A stretch of 64,000 nt of DNA from Melittangium boletus DSM 14713 (GCF_002305855.1 NZ_CP022163.1:1116292-1180291), one strand, 5' to 3'. Positions 38,083 through 47,875 are shown, counted from the first letter of the stretch. Numbers and translations are program-made. The notes: generated by a model not told the origin, from the letters alone.

Positions 38083-40011
38083 CTACCGGGCTCGCCGCTC
38101 CTGCCGCTCACGCGCCTCGGATTGCTTGCGGCGAGAGGCCTCCCCGGCGGTCTCTGGCGGCACCAGCGCGTGAGGCCCCCGGCCGATCAAATCCTCACGG
38201 CCCGCCTGGATCAACGCCTCGCGCGCGAGCGGCCACTGCTCGGGATTCCAGTAGAGCAACAGCGCCTTCTGCAGCTTCTTCTCGCGCAGACCCCGCGCCG
38301 TGTAGACGGGCTCCATCTTCAAGGGATCGAAGCCCGAGTAGTACATGGCCGTGGCCACGGACATGGGCGTGGGGATGAAGTCCTGCACCTGGCGGGGGCG
38401 CTTGCCGTTCTGCTTGAGCCACAGCGCCAGGTCCACCATGTCCGACAGCTCCGAGCCCGGGTGCCCACTGATGAAGTACGGGATGTCGTACTGCTCCTTA
38501 CCCGCCTCCTCGCTCGCACAGGCGAACAGGGTTTGGAAGCGCTCGAAGCTCTCGATGCCCGGCTTCTTCATCTTCTCCAGGACCCGGGGAGACACGTGCT
38601 CGGGAGCCACCGACAACTGTCCACCCACATGGTGCGCGGCCAGTTCCTTCACGTACTCGGGCGAGCGCTCGGCCAGGTCGTAGCGCACACCGCTCGCGAT
38701 GAAGACGTGCTTGATGCCCTCTTCCTTTCGCACCTGCTTCATCAGGTCGATGAGCGGCCCGTGATCCGTGTCCAGGTTCTCGCACACGCCCGGGTGCACG
38801 CAGGACAGCTTGCGGCAGCGCTTCTCGATGTCCTCGCTCTTGCACTTGAGCTTGTACATGTTGGCGGTGGGACCGCCCAGGTCGGTCAGGGTGCCACGGA
38901 AGTCGCCCATGCGCCGCAGGGCCCGCACCTCACGCAGCACGCTCTCCGCGCTGCGGCTCTGGATGACGCGGCCCTCGTGCTCGGTGATGGAGCAGAAGGT
39001 ACAGCCACCAAAGCAGCCGCGCATGAGCACCACCGAGTGCTTCACCGTCTCGTAGGCGGGGATCTTCTCCTGGTACATCGGGTGCGGCACGCGGTTGAAC
39101 TTCAAATCATAGAGCTCGTCCATGGACACCGACGCGCTCTCGGCCTTGCCCGCGCCGTCCTCCAAGGGCTTCGCGGGCGGGTTGAAATAGATGGCGCGGT
39201 TGCCATGCCGCTGCGCCAGGGGCCGCCCGTTGCCGGGGTTGGTCTCCATCTGGAAGTCACGCGACATGCGCGCGAAGGCTTCCTTGTCGGCCACCACCTG
39301 CTCGTACGAGGGAAGAATCACCGTCTTCAGGTCCGCGGCCCGCCTGGCCGGATCCGCCTCGAGCGCCTTCATCGCCTCGTCGTTGATGAGGTAGGCGGTG
39401 CCGCGCACGTCCCGAAGCTCCTCGATGCGCTCGCCCTTGTTCAGCCGGTCCGCGATCTCCCAGATGGGGCGCTCGCCCATGCCGAAGACGAGCAGGTCCG
39501 CCTTGGCGTCGAAGAGGATGGCGCGCCGGACCTTGTCGCTCCAGTAGTCGTAGTGGGCGATGCGGCGCAGCGACGCCTCGATGCCGCCCAGGACGATGGG
39601 CACGTCCGGGAACGCCTCGCGGCAGCGCTGCGCGTAGACGATGGAGGCGCGATCCGGCCGGCAGTTGGTGCGCCCCCCCGGGCTGTACTGGTCCTCCGAG
39701 CGGTTCTTCTTCTGCGCGGTGAGCCGGTTGAGCATCGAATCGAGGTTGCCAGCGGCCACCCCGAAGAAGAGGCGGGGCTTGCCCAGCGCCTTGAAGGGCT
39801 CGGCCGAGTGCCAGTCCGGCTGGGAGATGACGCCCACCTTGAAGCCCCGGCCCTCGAGGAAACGGGCGATGAGGATGGGGCCGAACGCGGGATGGTCCAC
39901 GTACGCATCGCCGGTGACGATGATGATGTCGAGCTGCTCCCACCCCCGGGCCTTCATGTCGGCGCGGTTGACGGGAAGAAACGGATGGGCGTGGCGGGTC
40001 TGGATGGCCAT
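38083..40011 (-). CDS. YgiQ-family radical SAM protein (UPF0313)
   Basis: A 642-residue protein. The radical SAM cluster motif [10 protein letters not shown] supplies the three Cys for a [4Fe-4S] cluster. The N-terminal half resembles a B12-binding-like domain ([29 protein letters not shown]), and family blocks such as [37 protein letters not shown] and [17 protein letters not shown] are clear. The biochemical role of YgiQ is not established. The start follows GGAAGGA. The C-terminal tail is short and basic. Confidence 0.92.
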   Translation of the reverse strand: MAIQTRHAHPFLPVNRADMKARGWEQLDIIIVTGDAYVDHPAFGPILIARFLEGRGFKVGVISQPDWHSAEPFKALGKPRLFFGVAAGNLDSMLNRLTAQKKNRSEDQYSPGGRTNCRPDRASIVYAQRCREAFPDVPIVLGGIEASLRRIAHYDYWSDKVRRAILFDAKADLLVFGMGERPIWEIADRLNKGERIEELRDVRGTAYLINDEAMKALEADPARRAADLKTVILPSYEQVVADKEAFARMSRDFQMETNPGNGRPLAQRHGNRAIYFNPPAKPLEDGAGKAESASVSMDELYDLKFNRVPHPMYQEKIPAYETVKHSVVLMRGCFGGCTFCSITEHEGRVIQSRSAESVLREVRALRRMGDFRGTLTDLGGPTANMYKLKCKSEDIEKRCRKLSCVHPGVCENLDTDHGPLIDLMKQVRKEEGIKHVFIASGVRYDLAERSPEYVKELAAHHVGGQLSVAPEHVSPRVLEKMKKPGIESFERFQTLFACASEEAGKEQYDIPYFISGHPGSELSDMVDLALWLKQNGKRPRQVQDFIPTPMSVATAMYYSGFDPLKMEPVYTARGLREKKLQKALLLYWNPEQWPLAREALIQAGREDLIGRGPHALVPPETAGEASRRKQSEARERQERRAR

Positions 40012-40103
40012 GAGGTGCGTCCTTCCCCACCCCTAACCGCTCAGGCGGGCGGGAAGCAAACGCGCATTGACCGAAAAGGCTTCCGCCCTCCTCGGGGTTC
40101 GCC

Positions 40104-40586
40104 CTACTCGGAGCCCGCCCCGGCGCTTCCCCGCCGGGGGGACGCCATGACGGGAAGAGTCAGGCCCGCGGCCTGGAAGCGCTCCAGGGCCCAGTGCCGG
40201 GCCATCTTGAGGTCCCCCACGATGGTGTAGGGCGTGGGCAGGGGCTGGATCTGGTACACGATGTTCAGCGCCAGCCGGATGAAGGGCGAGTTGATGACGA
40301 ACGCGGTGCCGAGCGAGCGCAGCCGCAGGGCGGACAGGTTCGCCTGGACCCATCCCACCTGACGCTGACGCTGCTCCAGGGTGGGCCCCGCGGACAGGCC
40401 CTGGGTGTCGATGATGACCGCGTGCTTATCACCGCGCTGCAGGTACTCCGACAATCTCGTCAGGTAGGCGTCGAAGTCCTGGCTGGAGTTCTTTCCCGTG
40501 AACGACACCGTCAACAACGGCCACGAGGCGTCATCGAAGGTGATCAATGAACGATGTCCATCCTTTCCAGCACCGGCCATCAGCAT
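40104..40586 (-). CDS. STAS/SpoIIAA-like protein (160 aa)
   Basis: A 160-residue protein with alternating strands and helices: WPLLTVSFTGKNSSQDFDAY, a central HAVIIDTQGLS strand, then LGTAFVINSPFIRLALNIVY. This resembles the SpoIIAA-like STAS fold found in many myxobacterial proteins of unknown function. The conserved Ser of anti-sigma antagonists is not identifiable with confidence. No Shine-Dalgarno is evident. It is not clearly linked to a kinase. Confidence 0.5.
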   Translation of the reverse strand: MLMAGAGKDGHRSLITFDDASWPLLTVSFTGKNSSQDFDAYLTRLSEYLQRGDKHAVIIDTQGLSAGPTLEQRQRQVGWVQANLSALRLRSLGTAFVINSPFIRLALNIVYQIQPLPTPYTIVGDLKMARHWALERFQAAGLTLPVMASPRRGSAGAGSE

Positions 40587-40709
40587 ACAGGAAAGAACCC
40601 ATCACGTCGCGGCCCCGGAACCCGGCCTGGGAGTCATGATGCGCCCGCACACCGGAGGGGGAGACACCCAACGCTTGGGCAACACGGCCTCGGCTGATAG
40701 CACGGCCCC

Positions 40710-41351
40710 ATGAAGCCCCCTTCCAAGACGATTGTCTTCGACCTCGACGGCACGCTGGTCGACTCGCTGCCGGACATCATCGCCAGCTTTCAATATGGGC
40801 TCGCACGGCTGGGAATGCCCGTGCCCTCGGAGGCGGAGGTGCGCACGCTCATCGGCCACCCCCTGGAGGCCATGTACGCCCACTTCGCGCCCGAGCAGGT
40901 CCCCACCCTGTGTGCGCTCTACCGGGAGCACTACCCGCGCAACTTCACCACCCGCTCACGCCCCTACCCCGGTGTCGTCGACTTCCTCGGGAACCTGCGC
41001 GAGCGCGGCTACTCGTTGGCCATCGCCACCACCAAGCGCACCGACATGGCCAGGCGATTCGTCGAGGCACTCGGGCTCACGTCCGCCGTGGACCATGTGC
41101 AGGGCACGGACGGATTTCCCCACAAGCCCGCCCCGGACGTCATCCACCGCGCCCTGGCGGCGCTCGGCACCGAGGGCCTGTGGATGGTGGGGGACACCAC
41201 CCACGACATCCTCGCGGGAAAGGCGGCGGGCCTGAGGACCTATGCCGTCACCTGGGGCACCCACGAGGAGGCCCTGCTCGCCACCGTCGCCCCGGACGAA
41301 CTCCAGCCCAATCTCTCGCGCCTGTTGGAACACCTGCCTTCATGCCGTTGA
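40710..41351 (+). CDS. HAD-family phosphoglycolate phosphatase-like hydrolase
   Basis: A 213-residue HAD hydrolase. The nucleophile is Asp11 with acid/base Asp13 in FDLDGTLVDS. The Thr motif is IATTKRTD, the Lys motif is FPHKPAPD, and the metal motif is VGDTTHDILAGKAAG. Length and helical cap fit phosphoglycolate phosphatase (Gph), which clears 2-phosphoglycolate, but related enzymes dephosphorylate other small substrates. It appears monocistronic. Confidence 0.85.
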   Translation: MKPPSKTIVFDLDGTLVDSLPDIIASFQYGLARLGMPVPSEAEVRTLIGHPLEAMYAHFAPEQVPTLCALYREHYPRNFTTRSRPYPGVVDFLGNLRERGYSLAIATTKRTDMARRFVEALGLTSAVDHVQGTDGFPHKPAPDVIHRALAALGTEGLWMVGDTTHDILAGKAAGLRTYAVTWGTHEEALLATVAPDELQPNLSRLLEHLPSCR

Positions 41352-41492
41352 TGGGAGCCCCTACTGAGTCAATTCACGCCCACCCGAAGCGAGGATGCGA
41401 AGCGTCAATTCGCCCCGCTCCGTCGGAGAGGGAGCGAGAAGGCGAGCCAGAGTCACCAAAACCCCAGGTTTCAAAAATGAAGCGTCCTCAGG

Positions 41493-41529
41493 ACCCTGTT
41501 TTCCCAGGATGACACCTGGGATTCAGGGT
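41493..41529. other. Two-stem hairpin between the HAD and StyA-like genes
   Basis: ACCCTG (41493-41498) pairs with CAGGGT (41524-41529), and inside it CCCAGG (41503-41508) pairs with CCTGGG (41515-41520). TTTC follows. It could be a terminator for the HAD gene 140 bases upstream or a leader structure of the next gene, whose start lies 73 bases downstream. Confidence 0.4.
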
Positions 41530-41602
41530 TTTCAACGAAAGGGCATGGCCGTTGCAGTACGCGGGCGCCATCAACACGCCCTCCGGGGCGGAAGGAATGT
41601 CC

Positions 41603-42991
41603 ATGCGAAGCATCGCGATCATCGGTTCGGGGCAGGCGGGTCTGCTGGCGGCACACGCCCTGTTGAAGGCGGGCTATCGCGTCACGCTCTATTCGGACCG
41701 GACGCCCGATCAATGGCTGCACGAGAGCCGGCCCACGGGTACCGCCACGCGCTTCGACCTGGCGCTCCAGTTCGAGTACGAGCTCGACCTGAACTCCTGG
41801 GTGAATGACGCACCGTGGGGTGACGGCTTCCACATCACCGTCTGCCCGATGCTCGGCAACCGGATGCTGACCGTCACCGGGCGCCTGCGCCGGCCGTTCG
41901 TCGCCATCGACCTGCGCCTGCAGAGCCACCAGTGGATGAACGAGCTGGTGGCACGAGGCGGCCAGGTCCGGATCGAGTCCGTCACCCTCCGGCGCCTGGA
42001 TGAAATCTCCGCCGAGCACGACCTCACCATCGTGGCCGCGGGCCGGGCGGAGCTGTGCAACCTCTTCGAGCGGGACGCGGAGCGCAGCGTCTATGACGCG
42101 CCCCAGCGTCAGCTCGCCATGGTGTGCGTGAAGGGACCCCAGATGGGCTTCGAGGGCATCCCCATGCTGCCCGTGAAGCTCAACCTGATGGCCACCGCGG
42201 GCGAGGCCTTCTGGGTGCCCTACTTCCACAAGGACGCCGGCCCGAGCTGGTGTCTGCTCTTCGAGGCGCGGCCCGGCGGACCCATGGACCGCTTCCGGGG
42301 GGCCAAGAGCGCCGCCCAGGTGCTCGAGCTGGGCAAGCAGGTCGTTCGGGAGCTCATGCCCTGGGACGAGGCGTGGATCCGCGACGCCGAGGTGTCGGAC
42401 CCCAACGGCTGGCTGGTGGGGAGCTTCGCGCCCACCGTGCGCAAGCCCGTGGGCCGGCTGCCCTCGGGCCGGTGCGTGATGCCACTCGGGGACACCGCCA
42501 TGTCGTTGGACCCCATCGGCGGGCAAGGCGCCAACAACGGCAACAAGATGGCGCGCAACCTCGTCGAGTGCATCATCGCCCACCAGGACCAGGCCTTCGA
42601 CGCGGAGTGGATGACGGACACCTTCGAGCGCTTCTACGCGCGCCACGGCCACGCCACCTACACCTTCAACAACCTGCTCCTCGAGCCCCTGCCCACGGCC
42701 GGCCGGGATCTGCTCATCGCCCAGTACGGCAGCGACGGGCGCTTCGACAACACCAGCGGGGAGCAACGGCTGGCCAATGCCTTCGTGGAGAACTTCAACG
42801 ATCCCTCGCTGCTCACGCCCCTGCTCCAGGACCCGCACCAGATGCGCCAGTTCATCTCGCGGGAGACGGGCCACTCGTGGATGCGCGCCCTGGCGGGAGG
42901 CGGACTGGGAATCGCCCGCGAGGAGTTGCGGCAGTTGCGTGGCCAGGAGCCCCGACACCCCCTGGTCCACGGCTACAAGAAGGCGGCGTAG
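41603..42991 (+). CDS. StyA-like FAD-dependent monooxygenase
   Basis: A 462-residue flavoprotein. The Rossmann motif is IIGSGQAGLLAAHAL. The central block resembles the styrene/indole monooxygenase oxygenase StyA (YSDRTPDQWLHESRPTGTA, SFAPTVRKPVGRLPSGRCVM, GDTAMSLDPIGGQGANNGNK). These two-component enzymes use reduced FAD from a separate reductase. No StyB-type reductase gene is adjacent. The start at 41603 is placed six bases after GAAGGA; the TTG at 41552 and the Met at 41597 are less likely. The substrate is unknown. Confidence 0.8.
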   Translation: MRSIAIIGSGQAGLLAAHALLKAGYRVTLYSDRTPDQWLHESRPTGTATRFDLALQFEYELDLNSWVNDAPWGDGFHITVCPMLGNRMLTVTGRLRRPFVAIDLRLQSHQWMNELVARGGQVRIESVTLRRLDEISAEHDLTIVAAGRAELCNLFERDAERSVYDAPQRQLAMVCVKGPQMGFEGIPMLPVKLNLMATAGEAFWVPYFHKDAGPSWCLLFEARPGGPMDRFRGAKSAAQVLELGKQVVRELMPWDEAWIRDAEVSDPNGWLVGSFAPTVRKPVGRLPSGRCVMPLGDTAMSLDPIGGQGANNGNKMARNLVECIIAHQDQAFDAEWMTDTFERFYARHGHATYTFNNLLLEPLPTAGRDLLIAQYGSDGRFDNTSGEQRLANAFVENFNDPSLLTPLLQDPHQMRQFISRETGHSWMRALAGGGLGIAREELRQLRGQEPRHPLVHGYKKAA

Positions 42992-43051
42992 CCTCCATCA
43001 CCCAAGGACCCTCTCCCCTGGACCTCGGGACTGGAATGAACCGGACCCGAG

Positions 43052-43444
43052 TCAGGACGTGGCGATCGACTTCGGCGGCAGCTTGAGCACCTGTCCCACC
43101 TTGATCTGGTCCGGGTTCTTGAGCTGATCCTTGTTGATCTCGAAGATCTTCGGATAGAGCTTCGCATCGCCATAGATGTCCTTGGCGAGCTTGCTCAACG
43201 TATCCCCCGACTTCACGGTGTAGACCCCGTAAGGCTCCGCGTGGGTCACGGTCAACAGCACCATGATTTCATTCTGCCACTGGGTGTGTTTGGCCTTGAT
43301 CTGATCCCAGATGCGATCGCGATCCCAGGCATGCTCGACCGTTCCTTGGATGACGAGCTTGCCGTTCTCCTCTCGGGACTCGACCTTGGCGCCCACGGTC
43401 TTCGCGACGTCGAGTACGTCCTTGTAGTCATTCTGCAGTGCCAT
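43052..43444 (-). CDS. BON-LysM protein (Kbp/YgaU-like)
   Basis: A 130-residue protein. The N-terminal half is BON-like (VGAKVESREENGKLVIQGTV, IMVLLTVTHAE). The C-terminal half is a LysM domain (YTVKSGDTLSKLAKDIYGD, NPDQIKVGQVLKLP). The order and length match the E. coli potassium-binding protein Kbp (YgaU). No signal peptide is seen, so it is likely cytoplasmic. The start at 43444 follows GAGAGGAG; the upstream Met gives a less plausible N-terminus. Confidence 0.75.
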   Translation of the reverse strand: MALQNDYKDVLDVAKTVGAKVESREENGKLVIQGTVEHAWDRDRIWDQIKAKHTQWQNEIMVLLTVTHAEPYGVYTVKSGDTLSKLAKDIYGDAKLYPKIFEINKDQLKNPDQIKVGQVLKLPPKSIATS

Positions 43445-43592
43445 GACGCTCCTCTCGTGCCACACGGAGCGCACGGGCGCTCCGCCAGATGGAGCCGCAC
43501 TCTAGTCACGAGCCCCCCCGCCACTTCACGCGCGGTGGAGCCCTTCCGCCTGGGGGTGATGGACTGTCAACAGACAGTCCACGGCCCTCGGT

Positions 43593-44108
43593 TCAGAGCC
43601 GGACCTGGATTTCGTAGCGGCGGTTCTTCGCCTTCTTGGCCGCCGTGTCGTCCGGCTTCACCAACATCTGCTCCGAGCCCCGCCCCACGGCGATGATTTC
43701 CCCCCGCGGAACGCCCCGGGAGACCAGCTCCTTGACGATGACCTCGGCGCGCTTCGCGCTCAGCGCCTTGTTCTTGGCCGCGTCGCCGCTCGAGTCGGTG
43801 TGTCCGGAGACCTCGAACTTGTAACTCTTCACCCCACCCGCATCGAGTTGCTTCTTGGCCTCGATCAAGGCCTTGGCGAGGTTCTTCAACTTCTTGTCGC
43901 AGCCGGGCTCGAGCGTGTCGGTGCCGGACTTGAAGCTGCACTGGTTCTTGCGGGCCTCGTCCGTCAGCTTCGTGTTGATGCGCTTCTCGAGGGCCCCCTT
44001 GCCCGCGTCTCCCGCCGTCTTCTTGAGCTGCTCCAATGGGCCCTGCGCGAACGAGACCGCGGGAACCGCCAACAGCGACAGGGCGATGCACAGCGCCTTC
44101 GTCTTCAT
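43593..44108 (-). CDS. OmpA-like outer-membrane/periplasmic protein
   Basis: A 171-residue exported protein with a signal peptide (KTKALCIALSLLAVPAVS) and a C-terminal OmpA domain that binds peptidoglycan: FEVSGHTDSSGDAAKNKALS, then SAKRAEVIVKELVSRGV and NRRYEIQVRL. The middle has two Cys (NQCSF, EPGCD), which may form a disulfide. The true start is 44108, with GGAGG before it; the frame is open to 44327. Confidence 0.85.
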   Translation of the reverse strand: MKTKALCIALSLLAVPAVSFAQGPLEQLKKTAGDAGKGALEKRINTKLTDEARKNQCSFKSGTDTLEPGCDKKLKNLAKALIEAKKQLDAGGVKSYKFEVSGHTDSSGDAAKNKALSAKRAEVIVKELVSRGVPRGEIIAVGRGSEQMLVKPDDTAAKKAKNRRYEIQVRL

Positions 44109-44223
44109 GGCTCTTGCCTCCGAGGTATGGTGAAGCGCGCCCAGGCTGCATGGGTGGGCCCGGGGCGTCCAGTGCCGTCTTTTCCGGAAGCGCCACCGGG
44201 TTACGGTAGGCTCGCGCCCCCTC

Positions 44224-45819
44224 ATGAGCGACCTTCCCTCCCCGCCCTCTCCCACCCCGGCCCCTTGGGGTGGACGTGTCCTCGGAGGGGCCGGTGTCCT
44301 CTGCGCGCTCGCGGTGCTGGCGCTCACCGTCGCCCTCGTCCCCGACTACTGGCGGCTCCGGGGCTTTCCCCTGGACGATGCGTGGATCCACGCCGTCTAC
44401 GCGCGCTCCGTGGCTCACGGAGATGGGCTCAGCTACAACCCCGGCGTGCCCTCCACGGGCGAGACGTCTCCCCTCTGGGCCGTGGTGCTGGCCGTGGCAC
44501 ACCTCGGGAACGCGAGCGTGGAGCGGGCCGTGCTCGTCACCAAGCTGGTGGGCTTCCTGTTGCACGCGCTCACGGCCGCGGGCCTGTACGTGGCGCTCCG
44601 GGACGCGGGCCGCCGCTGGGCCGCCAGCGCCGCGCTGCTCGTGCTGATGAGCCCCCACCTGGTGGCCGCCAGCCTCTCCGGCATGGAAGTCCCCCTGGCC
44701 ACGCTCGCGGCGGTGGGATTCCTGCTGGCCCTGCGCTCCAGACGGCCCGGCCTCTACGTGCTGTGCGGCGCGCTCGGCCCCCTGGCCCGCCCCGAGGTGG
44801 GGCTCTTTCTCTTCCTCCTGCCGCTGGTGGTGCGGCCCGAGCCCGGAGGGAAACCCCTCCTGAAGCGATGGCTCCAGGCCGCGGTGGGCGTGGCGCTGGG
44901 CTGTGGGGCCTGGGCGCTGTGGAACCTGCATGCCTCCGGCAGGCCACTGCCCGCGACGTTCTACGCCAAGGTGGGGACCTCGAACCGCCTGCCCCTGCTG
45001 GCCACGCAATGGGCCGGCTTCTTCCGACTCGTGCCGGAACTGTCCTGGCCCGGGCCCGTGCTCGCGGTGCTCGTGCTCGTGGCGATCGTCATCCTGGTGC
45101 GGCGCCGGGCGCCCAGGCCGGGTCCCGAGCGGTTGGGGGCCGGACTCGTCGCCGTGGCCCTGGTGTTCTGCTCCGTCTCGCAGGCGCTCCTGCGCCAGCC
45201 CGCGGTCCAGATCTTCTACACCCAGCGCTACCTGCTGCCCGCCATCCCCTTTCTCCTGGCCGCCCCGCCCCTTCTGCTGGGACGGTGGCTGGAGGCGCGC
45301 CTGGCGGCGAAAGGCACCCGGCTGGCCACCGCCGTGGCGGTACTCCTTCCGCTCGCGCTGGCCACGGGGCTCCCCGCCCGCCTGAGCCGGCTCGAGAACG
45401 ACGCGCACAACATCGATGATCTCCAGGTCCAGGAGGGACTCTTCCTGTCGAAGGCCTCGCCCGAGGACGTGGTGTGGGTGCTGGACGCGGGCGCGTCGCG
45501 TTTCCTCGGCCGGGCGTTCGTGGTGGACCTCGTCGGGCTCAACACCCACCAGATGCTGGGAGACGAGGTCCAGGCCTACCTCGACGCGCATCGGCCTCGC
45601 TTCATGGAATGGGCACAGGGATGGGGTTCCGTTCAACCCGATGACCTGCGCACCGGGATGCGCGCCGTCCACCGCTTCCAGGTGACCACCGACTACACCG
45701 TCACCCGGGAGCAGGCGCTGGCGAAGCGTCTGCTGCTGGAGTGCGCCCCCTCCACGGGAGGCGTGTACGAACGCGCGCCGCTCCGCTGGCGTTACACCTG
45801 CGCCGCCGAGCCGCGGTGA
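44224..45819 (+). CDS. GT-C-like polytopic membrane protein
   Basis: A 531-residue protein with about ten predicted membrane helices. The loop after the first helix holds LDDAWIHAVYARSVAHGDGL, the Asp-Asp signature of GT-C glycosyltransferases that use polyprenyl-phosphate sugars. A large periplasmic C-terminal domain follows (EDVVWVLDAGASRFLGRAF, VDLVGLNTHQMLGD). It probably glycosylates a lipid or protein outside the membrane. Substrate and family are not identifiable, and it stands alone. Confidence 0.65.
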   Translation: MSDLPSPPSPTPAPWGGRVLGGAGVLCALAVLALTVALVPDYWRLRGFPLDDAWIHAVYARSVAHGDGLSYNPGVPSTGETSPLWAVVLAVAHLGNASVERAVLVTKLVGFLLHALTAAGLYVALRDAGRRWAASAALLVLMSPHLVAASLSGMEVPLATLAAVGFLLALRSRRPGLYVLCGALGPLARPEVGLFLFLLPLVVRPEPGGKPLLKRWLQAAVGVALGCGAWALWNLHASGRPLPATFYAKVGTSNRLPLLATQWAGFFRLVPELSWPGPVLAVLVLVAIVILVRRRAPRPGPERLGAGLVAVALVFCSVSQALLRQPAVQIFYTQRYLLPAIPFLLAAPPLLLGRWLEARLAAKGTRLATAVAVLLPLALATGLPARLSRLENDAHNIDDLQVQEGLFLSKASPEDVVWVLDAGASRFLGRAFVVDLVGLNTHQMLGDEVQAYLDAHRPRFMEWAQGWGSVQPDDLRTGMRAVHRFQVTTDYTVTREQALAKRLLLECAPSTGGVYERAPLRWRYTCAAEPR

Positions 45820-45865
45820 CTCCACCCGAGCACTGACTCCTGCGCCGCGCACCGGGGGGCGCACC

Positions 45866-46600
45866 TCATTCGCTCAAGAGGTTCGGACCCTCGACGATCT
45901 CGACATTGCGGAAGTTCTGACAGGGCTCCTTGAAGCCGAGCAGATACGGCAGTGAACGCAGCTCCAGCGCCACCTTGTTCCATAGCTTTCGCGGCAGACT
46001 TGGCGCGACGGACTCCGGTGAAGCCGCGACCAGCTCGTTCAGGTCGACGTAGTGCGTGGCCGTACGGCCCAGCCCCTCGAAGTCGTGCTCGATGCCACGG
46101 CTGAGACGGCGCAGCTCCGGGTCGAGCTTCTCGTGCACCGCCTGGGTCATCAGGACATACTCGGACACGGGCACGTCGTTCTTCAGCATCCGGTGCACGA
46201 GGATGACATCCACCCCCGCCAGCTCGGTGAGGTGCTTCACCTTCTGGAAAGCGACCTCCCCCGCGTGGACCACGAACTTGAGCGTCAGCCCCGTGACCTG
46301 CAGGCACCCATCGCACTTGCACATCCGGTCGAGCGCGAGCCGCTGGCGCCTGGCGAGGAATGCCCGGCGAATCCCCGAGATCTGCCGGTGGAAGACCGTG
46401 ACGTCTTCGCCCACGACGTAGAAGAACGCGGCATCCCCTTCGATCTTCGCGAGCTTGAACCCCGTGGCGGCGTCGATCACCACCTCGAGCAGCTGGGCGA
46501 TCGTGTCCTGTGCATGCGCGAGGCTGAAGCGGTGTTGCTTCATGAAGCGGGTGTAGCCGCCGATGTCCGCGATGAGCAGCAGCGCCTTCTCGATCGCCAT
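45866..46600 (-). CDS. DUF2652 protein with class III cyclase-like fold
   Basis: A 244-residue protein that follows the class III nucleotide cyclase pattern. The first metal Asp is in LLIADIGGYTRFM, the second in KLAKIEGDAAFFYV (with a preceding Lys), and FVVHAGEVAF matches the loop that follows. The Asn that stabilises the transition state appears as Ile (GVDVILVHRML), although the Arg is kept. A Cys cluster RMCKCDGC is an extra feature. DUF2652 has no assigned function; the enzyme may be inactive or act on another nucleotide. Confidence 0.7.
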   Translation of the reverse strand: MAIEKALLLIADIGGYTRFMKQHRFSLAHAQDTIAQLLEVVIDAATGFKLAKIEGDAAFFYVVGEDVTVFHRQISGIRRAFLARRQRLALDRMCKCDGCLQVTGLTLKFVVHAGEVAFQKVKHLTELAGVDVILVHRMLKNDVPVSEYVLMTQAVHEKLDPELRRLSRGIEHDFEGLGRTATHYVDLNELVAASPESVAPSLPRKLWNKVALELRSLPYLLGFKEPCQNFRNVEIVEGPNLLSE

Positions 46601-46700
46601 ACGGCGACGAGCCTAGCCGCGGCCGTTCCAGTCCAGCAAGCCCCGAGGCACGCGAACCACATAAAGTGTGGGCGCACAACCCGATGGGAGGAGGTTCACC

Positions 46701-46985
46701 ATGGCCAGGGCGATGTGGAACGGACAGGTGCTCGCCGAGAGTGACACGTACGAGGAGGTGGAGGGGAATGTGTATTTCCCCAGGGAGGCGGTGAAGCGAG
46801 CGGCGCTCCAGGACAGCGGCACACACACCACCTGCCCGTGGAAGGGAGTGGCGAGCTACTACGACGTGGTGGTGGATGGACAGGTGAACAAGGACGCGGC
46901 CTGGTACTACCCGGAGCCGAAGGACGCGGCCCGCGGCATCCGGGATCATGTGGCCTTCTGGAAGGGCGTCCAGGTGGAGCGCTAG
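46701..46985 (+). CDS. DUF427 domain protein
   Basis: A 94-residue beta-rich protein. Family residues are clear: WNGQVLAESD, YFPREAVKRAAL, TTCPWKGVASYYDVVVDG, AAWYYPEPKDAARGIRDHVAFW. It probably acts on small molecules, but the function is not established. The start at 46701 follows GGGAGGAGG. Its stop overlaps the stop of the convergent SDR gene; both use the shared CTAG. Confidence 0.85.
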   Translation: MARAMWNGQVLAESDTYEEVEGNVYFPREAVKRAALQDSGTHTTCPWKGVASYYDVVVDGQVNKDAAWYYPEPKDAARGIRDHVAFWKGVQVER

Positions 46986-47875
46986 GTCAGGCCCGTGAGC
47001 CGCGCCGAGTGCTCCCAGAGCTGTCGCGCCAGGGCGTCATCGGAAGAGGAGCTCGAGGGACGGCGCTGCTTGCAGTCCTCGAAGTAGCCACCGCTCACTC
47101 GAGCCACTTCAGGAGCGGAGGCCAGATGGATGAGGGTCCGCGCCCCTTGCTCTGGGGTGAGATGGAAGGGCGCCACCGCACGTACCAGCCAGCCGAAGAA
47201 TCCCGCGTTGTTCCGTCCGAATCCGGAGGCCACCGCCCCCGGATGCAGGAAGTTGGCCGTGGCCCGGGTTTCCTTCAGCCGGCGGGCCAGCTCATGGGTG
47301 AACAGGGCGTTGCAAAGCTTGGAGCGGCAGTACGCCTTGAGCCCGCCGTAACGCCTCTCGTTCTGAAGATCCTGGAGATCCAACCGCGCCAGCCGGTGCA
47401 GCGACGAGGAGACGTTGACGATGCGTCCCTGCGGACTGGCCACCACCAGTTCCAGGAGCAATCCGGTCAGCAGGAAAGCGGAGAGATGGTTCGTGGCAAG
47501 GGTCATCTCGTTCCCCTCCGCGGACAATCGCCGCTCCATGTAGATGCCGCCCACGTTGTTGACGAGCACATCCAGCCGTGAGTAGCGCTCGCGGAACTCC
47601 TGAGCCACGCGACGCACCTCCCGCATGGAGGAGAGGTCCGCCAGCAGCAGGGAGACCTCTCCCCCGTTGCCGCGAGCTTGAACGTCTTGGACCGCCGCCT
47701 CTCCCCGCGCGCGGTCCCGGCACAACAGCACCACGGTGGCCCCCTGCCGAGCCAGCCCCACCGCGGTCTCCTTGCCGATTCCCTGGCTGGCGCCAGTCAC
47801 CAGACACATCCGTCCCCGCATGGGAAACCCAGGCTCCGCCGCAGGGGAGCCTTGTACGCGCGCGTGGTCACTCAT
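46982..47875 (-). CDS. Short-chain dehydrogenase, last gene of the P450/peptide operon
   Basis: A 297-residue SDR resembling retinol-dehydrogenase-type enzymes. The cofactor motif is TGASQGIG, followed by NNVGG, the catalytic Ser strand RIVNVSSSLH and YCRSK. The Arg after strand 2 (LLCRDRARG) suggests NADP. The start lies inside the stop region of the P450 gene before it (eight-base overlap), so translation is coupled. Oxidation or reduction of an alcohol/ketone introduced by one of the P450s is likely. Confidence 0.88.
   Translation of the reverse strand: MSDHARVQGSPAAEPGFPMRGRMCLVTGASQGIGKETAVGLARQGATVVLLCRDRARGEAAVQDVQARGNGGEVSLLLADLSSMREVRRVAQEFRERYSRLDVLVNNVGGIYMERRLSAEGNEMTLATNHLSAFLLTGLLLELVVASPQGRIVNVSSSLHRLARLDLQDLQNERRYGGLKAYCRSKLCNALFTHELARRLKETRATANFLHPGAVASGFGRNNAGFFGWLVRAVAPFHLTPEQGARTLIHLASAPEVARVSGGYFEDCKQRRPSSSSSDDALARQLWEHSARLTGLT

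Noticed and set aside
41352..41602. Insertion sequence or mobile element remnant in a gene-poor gap
   Set aside because: No transposase fragment or terminal inverted repeats with target duplication were seen; only the local hairpin.
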